NCBI RefSeq assembly: GCF_024166365.1
Contig: NC_064831.1
Location: 54,251,768 to 54,315,767, forward strand
DNA: 64,000 nucleotides
Direction: 5' to 3'
DNA from: Elephas maximus indicus
Lineage: Eukaryota; Chordata; Mammalia; Proboscidea; Elephantidae
Below the pieces are notes generated by a model. It was not told the origin of the DNA. It worked only from the letters and a program-made list of their open reading frames with translations, and searched no databases. Below, in pieces: positions 53,340-64,000 of the stretch. The position numbers and the translations under genes were made by a program. Within the stretch, counting starts at the first letter, position 1. The number at the start of each line of letters is the position of its first letter.

Positions 53340-55178
53340 ATAAAACTTAATACTGTTCAAACACCTATGCTCGTCCAAAGACTTCACCAAAAGAGTAAAA
53401 AGATTACCTACAGATTGGGAAAAAGTTTTTAGCTCTGACACTTCCAATCAGCGTGTGATCTCTAAAATCACATGATACTGCAAAAACTCTACAACAAAAA
53501 GACAAATAATCCAATTAAAAAACCGGCAAAGGATATGAACAGGTACTTCGCTAAAGAAGACATTCAGGTAGCTAACAGACACCGGGGGAAATGCTCACGA
53601 TCACTGGCCATTAGAGATGTGCAAATCAAAACTGCAATGAGATTCCATCTCACTCCAACAAGGCTGGCATTAATCCAAAAAACAAAATAAAAAATGTTGG
53701 AGAGGTTGTGGAGAGACTGGAACACTTATACACCGCTGGTGGGAATGTCAAATGGTACAATCGCTTTGGAAATCGATTTGGCACTTTCTTAAAAAACTAG
53801 AATTAGAACTACCATACAATCCAGCAATCCCACTCCTTGGAACATATCCTAGAGAATTAAGAGCCTTTACATGAACAGATATACAGCACTGTTTACAATA
53901 GCAAAAAGATGGAAGCAACCAAGGTGCCCATCAACGGATGAATGGATAAATAAATTATGGTATATTCACACAATGGAATACTACACATCGATAAAGAACA
54001 ATGATGAATCCGTGAAACATTTCATAATATGGAGGAATCTGGAAGGCATTATGCTGAGTGAAATCAGTCAGTTGCAAAAGGACAAAAATTGTATATATAA
54101 AAAAAAGAAACCCAGTGCCCTTGAGTCGATTCTAAGACCACTATTATAAGAACTCGAGAAATAGTTTAAACAGAGAAGAAAATATTCTTTGATGGTTACA
54201 AGAGGGGGGAGGGAGGGAGGAAGGGAGATGGGTTTTCACTAATTGGATAAAAAAAAATTGGATAGTAGATAGGAATTATTTTGCATGAAGGGAAAGACAA
54301 CACACAATACAGAAGAGGTCAGCACAACTGGACTAAACTAAAAGCAAAGAAGTTTCCTGAATAAACTGAACACTTCGAAGGCCAGCGTAAGCAGGGGCGG
54401 GGGTTTGGGGACCATGGTTTCAGGGGACATCTAGGTTAATTGGCATAATAAAATCTATTAAAAAACATCCTGCATCCCACTTTGGAGAGCGGCTTCTGGG
54501 GTAATAAATGCTAGCAAGTGGCCATCTAAGATGCATCAATTGGTCTCAACCCACCTGGTGCAAAAGAGAATGAAGAACACCAAAGACACAAGGTAATTAT
54601 GAGCCCAAGAGACAGAAAGGATCACATAAACCAGAGACTACATCAGCCTGAGACCAGAAGAACTAGATGGTGTCCGGCTACAACGGATGACTGCCCTGAC
54701 AGGGAACACAACAGAGAACCCCTGAGGAAACAGGAGGGCAGTGGGATGCAGACACCAAATTCTCGTAAACAGACCAGACTTAATGGTCTGAATGAGACTA
54801 GAAGGACCCTGGAGGTCATGGTCCCAAGACCTTCTGTTAGCCCAAGACAAGGAACCATTCCCAAAGCCAACTCTTCAGACAGGGATTGGACTGGACTATG
54901 GGATAGAAAATGATACTGGTGAAGAACGAGCTTCTTGGATCAGGTAGACACATGAGACTATGTGGGCAGCACCTGTCTGGAAGAGAGATGAGAGAGCAGA
55001 GGGAGTCAGAAGCTGGCCGAATGGACACAAAAAGAGAGAGTGGAGGGAGGTGGTGTGCTGTCTCATTACAGGGAGAGCAATTAGGCGGATATAGCAAGGT
55101 ATATATAAGCTTTTGTATGAGAGACTGACTTGGTTTGTAAACTTTCACTTAAAGCACAATAAAAAATTTTAAAAAATA
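53340..55178 (+). mobile_element. 5'-truncated L1, afrotherian-type, in CIAO2A intron
   Basis: Runs from the ORF2 C-terminal region (ATGAACAGGTACTTCGCTAA, CAAGGTGCCCATCAACGGAT) into a long 3' UTR ending GTAAACTTTCACTTAAAGCAC and an AATAAAA signal. Antisense to CIAO2A. ORF2 is disrupted. Confidence 0.9.
54097..54134 (-). repeat. Ultra-short AfroSINE/RTE tail insertion in L1
   Basis: AAACCCAGTGCCCTTGAGTC between L1 segments that are continuous in the 45.5 kb copy (TTGTATGAGA... there). Confidence 0.75.
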
Positions 55179-55240
55179 TACTGTTATTCTCATCAGATTC
55201 TATAATTAAGAGGTGTTTCAAAAGAACAACTTGGGTGGAT

Positions 55241-55402
55241 AAAAAAAAAAAAACATTGGCATTGAGTCGATTCTGTGTCATACCAACCCCATAGGGCAGA
55301 GTAGAATTGCCCCACACGGTTTCTAAGGAGCAGCTGGTGGACTCAAACTGCCAATCTTTTGATTAGCAGCTGAGCTCTCAACCACTGTGCCACCCATGCT
55401 CC
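55241..55402 (-). repeat. AfroSINE with 7 bp TSD
   Basis: Target duplication GGTGGAT at 55234-55240 and 55405-55411; A13 tract at its left end. Confidence 0.93.
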
Positions 55403-55411
55403 AAGGTGGAT

Positions 55412-56414
55412 TTAGGCATATCTAAACTCTTTTATTCTTTGAATTAAGAAGTACAAGTTGTCAGCTTACAGGGTTTGAATAAATGTAGCCCATGAGGATT
55501 AAATAATCCACGTTTGGAACTGTAAAAACAGATCACGGTTTTAAGAGTTTCCATGGCAATACCTTGATGGCTGCTCCTCTGAAAGCAGTGGGCTTCCCTC
55601 TGTACCTCTTCTGTGTCTGTTTCTGTGCATCTCTCCCTGTCCCTGGGGTGCCTTTCTGAGTTACTGTCTTACTCTCCGTATCTATCTTACTGCTGCTCTT
55701 ATGCTCTGCCTATGTCTTTCTTCCCCTGCTCTGCTGTCGTTCTTCCAACTTCTCAATTACCTAGCGATGAAAGTGAGGCACAACATGCAATTTAAATGTA
55801 TGTCTCATTATTTGCTCTTTATCATTTGCAGATAAATTTTTTTGTTTTTAAGGTAACCAGTAGGTCATGTACAATATTCTGTCTTTTGCTTTTCCCAGAC
55901 CCTGCCTCTGCTATTTTTAAGTAGCTACTGGTTGATTCCTGTCTGTAGACCAGAGGTCTGCTATATAAAAAAAGTTCCCTACACTCATTTGATACATTAA
56001 CCCAGAGAGAGAACACCTACCCAAGGTTCTCTAAAGCGTTATTGCTAGACCTTCTAAGACCCATCAAATTCACTGACTTTCAAGGACACACCTGTCTATC
56101 CTTCCACTAAAGATAAAGAATCAAGCCCTCTTTAGAGCTCAAGTCAAAGTCCCTAGAGCTAGATATTCTTTACAGATGTGCAACCACTGGCCTAAACCAG
56201 TCAACACCCACAGGGCCTGGCTCTATTTCACCCACAATCCCACTACGTAACCCTGGAAAAAAATTACTTCCTTGAAATGCCTGGGTTTCTCCGTCTGTGA
56301 AAGAAGTGCTAAGAACTCATTTTGCACTTTTTTGCAAATATCACTTGGCTGGCAGAAGGACCTCGTATCCAGCATAAAGTATTATCTGAAGTTGTTCTTT
56401 ATTACGTCAGGATT
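55412..56414. other. CIAO2A intron, no feature recognised
   Basis: Unique intronic sequence leading to the 56.4 kb exon. Confidence 0.5.
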
Positions 56415-56421
56415 CACTTAC

Positions 56422-56467
56422 TGTCTTCTTCCGTTGAGTGGGTTCCTTCCGAAATGTAGATTTCCAA
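56422..56467 (-). CDS. CIAO2A: CIAO2A internal exon (46 nt)
   Basis: The minus strand reads L-E-I-Y-I-S-E-G-T-H-S-T-E-E-D plus one base, matching the segment before N-K-Q-I-N-D in CIAO2A. The acceptor is TTTCCAG (AG at 56469-56468) and the donor GTAAGTG begins at 56421. The exon starts in phase 0 and ends in phase 1, consistent with the 52155-52252 exon. This part belongs to the C-terminal half of the MIP18 fold. The exon is intact. Confidence 0.96.
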
Positions 56468-56715
56468 CTGGAAAGAACATATATTGAAAGCAGACATTAA
56501 AGCATTTGAAGATGAAAGTGAGGTGAGATGCACAGTGGACTTAAGAGTCTAGGAACGTGAGCCCAAATCTGTCTCCGATATCCAAGACTTAGGGACGACG
56601 CTCTCATGTTCTTCTCTAAAACGAGGATGGAAATTAGCAAGATTTTTTATTTTGCTCATCTAGGGAAGGGTTGTGTGGGGCATTCCCACTAATTTTTTAT
56701 ATATACACACAAGTA

Positions 56716-56898
56716 AGGAGCCCCGGTAGCACAACAGTTAAGCACTATGCTGCTAACCGAGAGGCTGGTGGTTCAAACCCGCCTAGCAGCTCCACAGGAG
56801 AAAGACCTGGCAATCTGCTCCCATAAAGATTACAGCCAAGAAAACCCTATGGGGTCACTGTGAGTTGGAATCAACTCGGTGGCACCTAACAACAACAA
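56716..56898 (+). repeat. AfroSINE, sense, long tail, 9 bp TSD
   Basis: Ends GGTGGCACCTAACAACAACAA. Target duplication ACACAAGTA (56707-56715) against GCACAAATA. Confidence 0.93.
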
Positions 56899-57089
56899 TG
56901 CACAAATACCATTTTATACAAACGAGATGTCATACCTGTTATTTTACTGGTGGATATATCGCTCCCCCAGGTTCTACCTCTTCCTTCCAAATCAGTATCT
57001 AACTTCCTCCTGCCCCACCCTCCAGGAAAGCCAAGTTACCAATCTAATGTAATTTCTTCTGTATTTTTCCCTATACTCATAATCTTACA

Positions 57090-57510
57090 CAGATTATACA
57101 TACATACGGGCAAACACGCATCTCATGTACACACAAATATCACACACGCATACATGTGTACATATCACACAGATATACATCTATACACAAATATCACACA
57201 CATATACATGCGTACATACATATACATACAAATGGGCAAACACATTTCACGTACACACAAATATCACACATATACATGCCTACATACACATCGCACACAT
57301 ACATGCATACACGAATATCACACACATATTCATGCCTACATGCATATCACACACATATATGTGCATACACAAATATCACATACACATGCATACATACATA
57401 TGACACACACACATACATCCGTACATACATATCACACTCATATAGGGTCGCTATGAGTCGGTCGACTCGACGGCACTGGGTTGGGTTTGGTTTATACATA
57501 TCACATACAC
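57090..57510. repeat. CA-rich ACATACAC-type minisatellite
   Basis: About 400 bases of imperfect CATACA/CACACA/AATATCACAC units with a roughly 50 bp higher-order rhythm. Reading frames here yield Thr-His-Ile-Tyr repeats that are not genes. A short SINE tail interrupts it. Confidence 0.92.
57443..57494 (+). repeat. Ultra-short AfroSINE/RTE tail insertion in the minisatellite
   Basis: TAGGGTCGCTATGAGTCGGT to GGGTTTGGTTT only; flanked on both sides by ATACATATCACA. Confidence 0.85.
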
Positions 57511-57767
57511 ACCAAGGTTGGAGGTTTCTTTTCATTTTGCTTGTTTTACAAAAACGGGGTCACAATATATACAGTTTTCAGCGCCCTCCTTTTCTCACTC
57601 ACTGTTATCTTCCTGAATTTATCCTCAAGTATCCTACTGGTTAAGCTATTCCTTCTGGTCTGCTGTACCTCTTCAAATTAGCTAACCGCCACAAACCAGA
57701 GCTTTTGGGACAAACACGTGAAATTATTGCTAATCCCTTGGCAGATAGGGCATGCTAATATATAAAT

Positions 57768-57972
57768 GAGCCCCGGTGGAACAATGGTTAAGTGCTCAGC
57801 TGCTAACCAAAAGGTAGGCAGTTCAAACCCACCAGTCACTCTACAGGAGAAAGATGTGGCGGTCTGCTTCTGTAAAGATTACAGCCTTGGAAACCCCACA
57901 GGGCAATTCTACTCTCTGTCATATGGGGTCACTATGAGTCGGAATCGACTCATTGGCAACGGGTGGTGGTGG
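57768..57972 (+). repeat. AfroSINE, sense
   Basis: GAGCCCCGGTGGAACAATGG to GGAATCGACTCATTGGCAAC. Confidence 0.94.
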
Positions 57973-58109
57973 AGTGATGATGACATGTCTACTCTCCAGA
58001 AAACACTGGACCATATGAACTAGTTCTTATTTACTGCTGAGATAAATGCTTCCCATGAGTGAAAATAATCAGCCTATTAGAGAGTGAAAAGACCTTAGAG
58101 ACCATCTAG

Positions 58110-58815
58110 TTCACTCTTTCTTTAAAAGACACAGCTCATAGACATTCCCTTAGTGGCATAACGCTAACCCATTCTAGAAATGATCATCAATGGCTGTTAA
58201 AAGTCTAAAACGACAAGCTGAAAGGGAACTTTATAACAGATGGATAGATCAGGCTGACAACACCTGAGCCCACTGATCAATTTTAACATCACAAAAAGAC
58301 AATCAGCTATTCCGTCTCCTAATGTGAGACAACAGGAAGCACACAATACCACCTATGAAATGAGCTTGCTAAGAAAAAAGTAAAACAAAAAAAATACTAT
58401 GAATCTGATCAAGTATCTGGATCTAACTAGGATTTATAGGAAATACAAGAGGCAAAAGAATGTGTACAATGACATGGGGACAAAAATCAACAGAATCCGG
58501 GCTGTAGGAAATGGTTGAATTCCAGGCTTTGGGTACTACAAACAACCCACTTTGTTCAGGTAATAATTGCAAGAAGAAAAAAAGAGAGAGATTAGTTGTT
58601 GACTAGGGCTTGGTATTAGGGGAGGGGGAAGAGGGGAAGAACAGGAAGTTGCCGCTAATGGGCACAAGGTCTCTTTCGGGGTGATGAAAATGTTCCAAAA
58701 TTAATAGTGGTGACAGTTGTACAACTGTGAATACAATGAAAACGACTGAATTGTACAGTTTAAATGAGTGGAGTATGTGGTATGTGAATTATATCTCAAT
58801 GAAACTATTATTAAA
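58110..58815 (+). repeat. Old L1 3' UTR in CIAO2A intron
   Basis: CGGGGTGATGAAAATGTTCC, CTGAATTGTACAGTTTAAAT and GTGAATTATATCTCAATGAA are the usual L1M 3' end. It stops about 25 bp from the 58.8 kb exon donor. Confidence 0.8.
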
Positions 58816-58841
58816 AACAACAAAAAGTCAATCTTCCTTAC

Positions 58842-58891
58842 CTTATGTTTAAATGGTAAACATCGCTGAAGTTTTACTCTTAAGCACAGCC
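58842..58891 (-). CDS. CIAO2A: CIAO2A internal exon (50 nt)
   Basis: After two bases completing a Gly codon, the minus strand reads L-C-L-R-V-K-L-Q-R-C-L-P-F-K-H-K. This is the helix following the conserved T-L-I-G of the MIP18/DUF59 domain. The acceptor is CTCTACAG (AG at 58893-58892) and the donor GTAAGG begins at 58841. It ends in phase 0, matching the next exon. An L1 3' UTR ends about 25 bp beyond the donor, inside the intron. The exon encoding the T-P-T-V-P-H-C-S-L-A-T-L-I region was searched for up to 64,000 and not found, so it lies outside the window. Confidence 0.96.
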
Positions 58892-59128
58892 CTGTAGAGC
58901 GGAAAACAAAAAAAAGTTCCAGTTATTTCTTTTGGTTGGTTTTTGAAAGAGCATACAGCAGCGTCTAGGTGCCTCCATACAATTCAGGGGCTGAAAACAG
59001 CTCTGGCTCACTCCGGTGGTATAAATGACTGTTCTGTCTCTCACCATCGTGCATGGAGAGTCAGGATACCCCCTGTAGACTTAAAGGATAGCTCCTGGGC
59101 TGCTGGCACTGCTAGTGACGCCAAAGGA

Positions 59129-59343
59129 ACAACAACAACAAAAAACCCACCCCTTCGAGTCAATTCTGACTTATAGCAACCCTGTAGAACAGAGTGGAAC
59201 TGCCCCATATTGTTTCCAAGGCTGTAAATCTTTACGTAAGCAGACTGCCATATCTTCCTCACACGGAGCGGCAGGTGGGTTCAAGCCACCAACCTTTCGA
59301 TTAGCAGTCAAGTGCTTTAATTACTGCACCACCGGGGCTCCCT
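59129..59343 (-). repeat. AfroSINE with 8-9 bp TSD
   Basis: Target duplication CCAAAGGA against CCAAAAGGA. Long form with CTGTAAATCTTTACGTAAGC. Confidence 0.93.
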
Positions 59344-59364
59344 CCAAAAGGAGAGACAAGAATT

Positions 59365-59600
59365 AACATCTATTGAGGGTCTCCTCTGAGTCCTGCACCA
59401 TGCTAGCCACTTAGTCTTACTTATTCCTTATGATCCTCCAGTGAGAGCGGTATTACCAGCCCCATTTTACAAATTATGAGACCGAGGTCACAAAGTAACT
59501 TGCCCAAGGACAACGATATAATAAAGTGGCAGACCTGCAGCTGAAACCCAAGACCACTGAAAAACGCAGGCCCTTTATACTACATCAATCTGTCTCCAAG
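59365..59600 (-). repeat. MIR
   Basis: CCCCATTTTACAAATTATGAG, AAGTAACTTGCCCAAGGACA and GTGGCAGACCTGCAGCTGAA. Confidence 0.88.
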
Positions 59601-60610
59601 CACAGGTCAGTTCATTCTCCAGACTTTACTGAAATGTTCACAACAGGCCAGGCCACGCAAGATGTAAAACTAAGTAAGAGCCACTTAAAAAGGGCCATAA
59701 GAAACCTCTCAATTTTGGAATCCTCTATGTCTGCAAGATACAAATAGAACTCCTTCCCTAAAACAAGCACCTCTGAAGTTCAGTTTATCACCCCACTGCT
59801 AAATTCAATACTTTTTCCAGTTGAGACTTGAAGGAGAAATCAAAACTGGGCTTGATCTTAGTGGCAATGTTCCACTTCTCCCCCACCTCAAAATAAGGAA
59901 TGAATTTATAACTAAATCCATACTTCTAGACAGAAGATAAATCAAACTGCTCTTATTATGAAAAGAGTGTTTCAGTAATGAGCTTTGAAGAAGCAGAGTC
60001 AGAATGCTTTTACTCAGAGAAGTTTATTTTCTCTCCCCCAAAAAACATAAGGGCTTGTTATCCTATCGAGAACATTTTCTTAGTATTTTGGTTTGATCAA
60101 AAATAAACAATAATAATAAAAACCCAAACTGTCCCAACTCTGTAAAATATAATTGCTAGACTACCTGTCTTTTTGGGAGGTATGAAATTAATTTGCTTTT
60201 GGTCTTCTTCACACCTTTAGGTTATCTAACAGAATCATTTGAAAAGCCCTAGAATAGGAAAAAGAATTAGGCGAGACTGGAGCAAGACTGGGCCTAGCTC
60301 AGAGTATGGAGCATAGCAGTTTCATAACAAATATTAAAAATTAGTGGACTCTAAAAAGACTCAATCATTTCCTTAAGGGGGTCTCATTTTAGAGGATCTG
60401 CTTTAAAGCACATCTGGGGGAGTTCTCCTCCCCCACCTCCATGCTATCTCCTTAATTTGTTATTTGTGTACCATCTGAGCATCCATATGGTTAAAATCAC
60501 TGTTGGCAGATGCTTCACCCACCAAGTAAATAACAGCTGCTTCATAATTCACAAAGCACTCTCCTGAGCACCATTATCCTCAAGGGAGCCAGTATTAACT
60601 GAGAGAGATG
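59601..60610. other. CIAO2A intron, no exon found
   Basis: Searched on the minus strand for the next upstream CIAO2A exon without success; no repeat recognised. Confidence 0.5.
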
Positions 60611-60614
60611 CCTG

Positions 60615-60770
60615 ACATTCAAAATTGGCTTTTCTGCATACTAGCTGTGTGATCCTGGGCAAGTTACTTAACCTCTCTGCATTTCAGCTTTCTTATCCGC
60701 AAAACAGGTAAATAAATTGCTATGTAATGTGCTTAGAACAGTGCCTGGCACATAGTAAGTGCCCAATATT
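60615..60770 (+). repeat. MIR
   Basis: TAGCTGTGTGATCCTGGGCA, GCTTAGAACAGTGCCTGGCA and CATAGTAAGTGCCCAATA. Confidence 0.9.
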
Positions 60771-60938
60771 CTGGAAACCCTGGTGGCATAGTGGTTAAGT
60801 GCTATGGCTGCCAACCAAAGGGTCAGCAATTCGAATCCGCCAGGTGCTCCTTGGAAACCCTATGGGGCAGTTCTACTCTGTCCTATAGGGTCACTATGAG
60901 TCAGAATCGACTCGACGGCACTGGGTTTGGTTTTTGGT
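60771..60938 (+). repeat. AfroSINE, sense, between two MIRs
   Basis: GGAAACCCTGGTGGCATAGT to CACTGGGTTTGGTTTTTGG; low divergence. Confidence 0.95.
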
Positions 60939-60944
60939 ATTACT

Positions 60945-61085
60945 ATTTTATCACTTTGATTTTACAGCCAAGAAGCCAAGATTCGCTCAACAACACACAG
61001 CCAACAAGCAGCAAAGCTGGGAACTGAACCTAGACCTTCTGACTCCAAATGCTATGCCCTCCCCATTGTACCACAGCTGCCTTCA
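60945..61085 (-). repeat. MIR
   Basis: Antisense MIR 5' region: CAACAAGCAGCAAAGCTGGG then CTAGACCTTCTGACTCC. Confidence 0.75.
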
Positions 61086-61479
61086 GCCATTCATCTCTGG
61101 GCTAACCCAACACAAATGCGTATCAACTGGCTTCCCTGCCTTACTCACCTGTCCCCTTTGAGTCTTCCTTGTCTTTGGAATTCCTCACAGAGTAACTCAG
61201 TAGGTGACAACCTAAGCAACCAAGGTAAGTTCCTCAAGCACCTTTCCCTGCTAGAACTACCTGCTTATCAGAAATGCCCTCAGCACATCAGCCAAAAAGA
61301 GGGTTTCACTGAATTTCCCAATCGCATACCCTGAATACATTTACTGCGGTACACAACTGTATCACTCTTTAAAAGCCAAAGGTCTTAACTGAAACCTATA
61401 ACAGGCCAGAAAAAACAACAAAACTTTGCTCAAGAAGTGCACATATCTGAAATATAAACCATACCCTAATCTTACCACC
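61086..61479. other. CIAO2A intron, no feature recognised
   Basis: Unique sequence; no splice-flanked coding segment matching CIAO2A. Confidence 0.5.
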
Positions 61480-62040
61480 CTTACATAACAATTATTTTCA
61501 TTTCATATTCTCTGTGCATTTTTGTCCACATAAACACAGCTTTTTTGATAACTGTAATCAGAATGCAAATTCAGTTTAACGTTCAAGTTCTTTCAAACAT
61601 TTCCCACAGAGATACTTTGATTCTTTGGTTCTATTTATTATTTTCAACAGCAACATGAAATTCCATCATATTGGCTCCATTTCCCTATTCATGGATATGA
61701 TAGTTTTGTCCAGGTTTCATTATTATAAATTTACTACAAAAGTTTGTACATGCTACTGTTTTTCTCCTATGAAATGATTTCCTTAATTCCTGGGTCAAAG
61801 ACTATAAACTTTTCAATGATTCTTTGCACATACTGCTAAAGTATTTTCCAAAAGGATTTGCCAATATGTACTAAGAGGCTTAAAAACATTTACACCACCT
61901 GATCCAATAATTCTACTGACAGGAAATTCATCGTGAGGATAACTAGAGATGTATAAAAAGTTTAATGTATAAAGTTGTCCGTTGCAATATTACGTACAAC
62001 TACGAAAGTCTAAAGAGTTAAAAAGAATTATGATATATTT
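61480..62040 (-). repeat. Old L1 fragments
   Basis: GAAATTCCATCATATTGGCTCC and AATTCCTGGGTCAAAGACTA are antisense L1M-type; the last 150 bases look like sense-oriented L1. Confidence 0.6.
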
Positions 62041-62044
62041 ATAT

Positions 62045-62200
62045 GGAGCCCTGGTGGTGTACTGGTTAAGAGCTTGTCTTCTAACCAAAAGGCTGGCAGT
62101 TCAAATCCACCAGCTGCTCCTTGGAAACCGTAGGGACAGTTCTACTCCATCCTATAGAGTCGCTATGAGTCAGGAATGACTCAATGGCAACAGATTTGGT
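62045..62200 (+). repeat. AfroSINE, sense
   Basis: GGAGCCCTGGTGGTGTACTG to TGACTCAATGGCAACAGATTTGG. Confidence 0.95.
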
Positions 62201-62479
62201 ATACGATTAGTATGTAACCTATATGACTATGTAATTAAAGGATAATATTTAATGAGAAATAAAAACCATTCTTCATATATTTCATTCATTCTAGTAATTA
62301 ATCCTTACAACAGAAATCACAGCAATAGTGGGAACAATAGTAAAACACTGACCTGAGCTGTAGCAGATGCATAGACCACTCAACTATTTCACATGCCTGA
62401 GAACTGGCCCTTAAAATAACTCTAATTTAGACCGCTAGTTTGGGGACAATTTCTGTTTCACACTTTTTTTTGGTGGGGG

Positions 62480-64000
62480 GGGCGCAATTTCAGACTTAGA
62501 GAAAAGTTGCCGGTAAAAAAAAAAATTCCCAAAGATTCTTCAAAGGTTAACATTTTATTACATTTGCTTTATTTGTCTTTCTCTATATACAGTCATTTCT
62601 TTTTTCTGAACCATTTAAGAGTTTACCCCTAAATACTTCAGTGTACTCCTAAAACCAAAAAATTCTCTTACATAACCACAGTATTAACAAAATCAAAAAA
62701 ATTAATATCAATAATACTACTACATCTTCCAATAATGTCTTTTTAGAGCAAAAGAAAATCCAAGATCATATGCTACATTTAGTGGTCATCTTTCTTTGTT
62801 GTTTGTTATCCAGTTGATTCCAACGCATAATGGCCATACAGGACAGAGCAGAACTGCCCCATAGGGTTTCCTAGGCTGTAATCTTTACAGGAGCAGATTG
62901 CCAGGTCTTTTCTCCCACAAAGCCCATGGTTCAAACCACTGATCTTTCGATTAGCTGCCGAGCGCTTAACCATTGTGCCACCAGGGCCTTGTCAATGTTT
63001 TTTTAGTCTCCTTTAATCTGGAAAAGTTTCTGAATCTTTCTTACTATGTCATACCACTAATATTTTTACGAGTAGAGACCAGTGGTTTTCTTGACTATCC
63101 TCCAACTTGGGTTTACCTGATACTGCCTCATAATTAGGTTCAGATTATACGTTTTTTATCAGAATGCCAAGAAGTGATGCTGAGTTCTTCTGAAGGCATC
63201 ACATCAGAATGTAGAATGTTGTCAATTCACCTCATTGGTGGCACTTGTTAACTCTGATCATTCAGTTACGGTGGTGTCTGGCAGGTTTCTCCACTTTAAA
63301 GTTACTATTTTACCCTTAGGAGTCAGTAAGTATCTCGTGGTGAGAAACTCTGAGGCTATGTAAATACTGTCACTGCACCTCCACCCACTGTGACGGGCTG
63401 CCAAATGGTGCTTTTCCAATTCCATCATTCCTTCTGCATTTATTAGCTGGACTTCAGCTAAGAGAGCTTTCCAACAGCATTTATCTATTCATTTATATTA
63501 ACGTGGGCTCAGGGACTCTCTATTCAGTAACTGTGACTTTTGATACCTCCCCATCATTCTTTGGCCACTTACTATTTGCACAAGATGTTCCAGAATCATT
63601 GATATTTTATAAAACAATAAAATACATACGTATGCATACACCCACACATATGTATCATAAATACACATATAACCACCACATACATGTCTATTTCTGTTCC
63701 TATCCTACGTCTTCTTCTATGTCTAGATGTCTACATATATTAACCCCATGAGTTCACACTGGTATCTTCACTTCCAATCCAGCACCACTGGGTTCATTTG
63801 ATCCTCCCCTTTTCCATATTTGTAACTCCATTCTCTAACAGGAGAAACCTGGCTCCCACCAATTGTAATATATTTATTTATTTGCTCAATCCTAGAATGT
63901 ACAGAAAGTAGTTTGGGATTGCTGACCTCTGTGAAATAGAAACCGATTAATTATAGTTCCGTATTTGCTTAGAGGTTTTGTTTTTTGTCTTTAGCCTGAG
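62480..64000 (-). repeat. Old L1 (L1M-type), split by an AfroSINE
   Basis: TTTCAGACTTAGAGAAAAGTTGC, CATTTAGTGGTCATCTTTCT, then after the SINE GTGTCTGGCAGGTTTCTCCAC and TTTAAAGTTACTATTTTACCC. The far end is uncertain. Confidence 0.65.
62797..62990 (-). repeat. AfroSINE
   Basis: Antisense long-form copy ending AACCATTGTGCCACCAGGGCC. Confidence 0.94.

Noticed and set aside
57125-57644. Long Thr/His/Tyr/Ile-repeat ORFs in three frames
   Set aside because: They are translations of the CA-rich minisatellite; every frame is open because the repeat lacks stop codons.
59000-64000. A further CIAO2A exon (the T-P-T-V-P-H-C-S-L-A-T-L-I region)
   Set aside because: Reading the minus strand I found no matching codons with splice sites, so it is taken to lie beyond the window.
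1-64000. CRISPR arrays, bacterial operons or phage sequence
   Set aside because: The repeats are dispersed eukaryotic retroposons with target duplications, and the real genes are spliced.

Overview
The window is a stretch of placental mammal nuclear DNA. It is dominated by copies of a tRNA-derived SINE whose sense strand opens with the pattern GGAGCCCTGGTGGCACAG and closes with GAGTCGGAATCGACTCG plus GGTTTGGTTT. I recognise this as AfroSINE, a family restricted to Afrotheria. Together with BovB/RTE-like LINE pieces, afrotherian-type L1 3' UTRs and MaLR-like solo LTRs, it points to an elephant or a close paenungulate relative. Old pan-mammalian repeats (MIR, L2, L1M, hAT, Tigger1) fill much of the rest. 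There are no bacterial genes, CRISPR arrays or operons. Nearly all long ORFs are chance readings or pieces of repeats.

Two protein genes are partly present, both on the minus strand, in an order that fits what I recall of human 15q22.31. DAPK2 occupies about 1-16.5 kb. Its CpG-island promoter and non-coding exon 1 lie near 15.8-16.6 kb, its first coding exon is at 9.31-9.40 kb, and the rest runs off the left edge through a large intron. CIAO2A (FAM96A) occupies about 51.8 kb to the right edge. Its last three coding exons are at 52.2, 56.4 and 58.9 kb, and its 5' exons lie beyond 64 kb. They encode a Ca2+/calmodulin-regulated death-associated kinase and a cytosolic iron-sulfur targeting factor, and they share no pathway that I know of.

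The 35 kb between them (16.6-51.8 kb) is not empty. At 30,698-30,813 (+) there is a U5 spliceosomal snRNA gene with an intact loop 1, Sm site and 3' stem-loop. It carries what looks like a complete snRNA promoter: an exact octamer and a ZNF143/STAF-like site about 210 bp upstream, a PSE-like element about 60 bp upstream, no TATA box, and a good 3' box downstream. This is the most interesting object in the window. It sits between a scrambled RTE LINE (28.4-30.46 kb) and a decayed AfroSINE.

Other landmarks are a near full-length Tigger1 DNA transposon (36,999-39,533) with an AfroSINE in its left terminal inverted repeat, three LTRs of one MaLR-like family (two with perfect 5 bp target duplications), an L1 5' UTR/ORF1 block, and several nested insertions. 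A recurring oddity is a set of very short (about 29-60 bp) AfroSINE/RTE tail insertions, some with clear target-site duplications. Family names, human gene structure and consensus sequences come from memory; no alignment was run.
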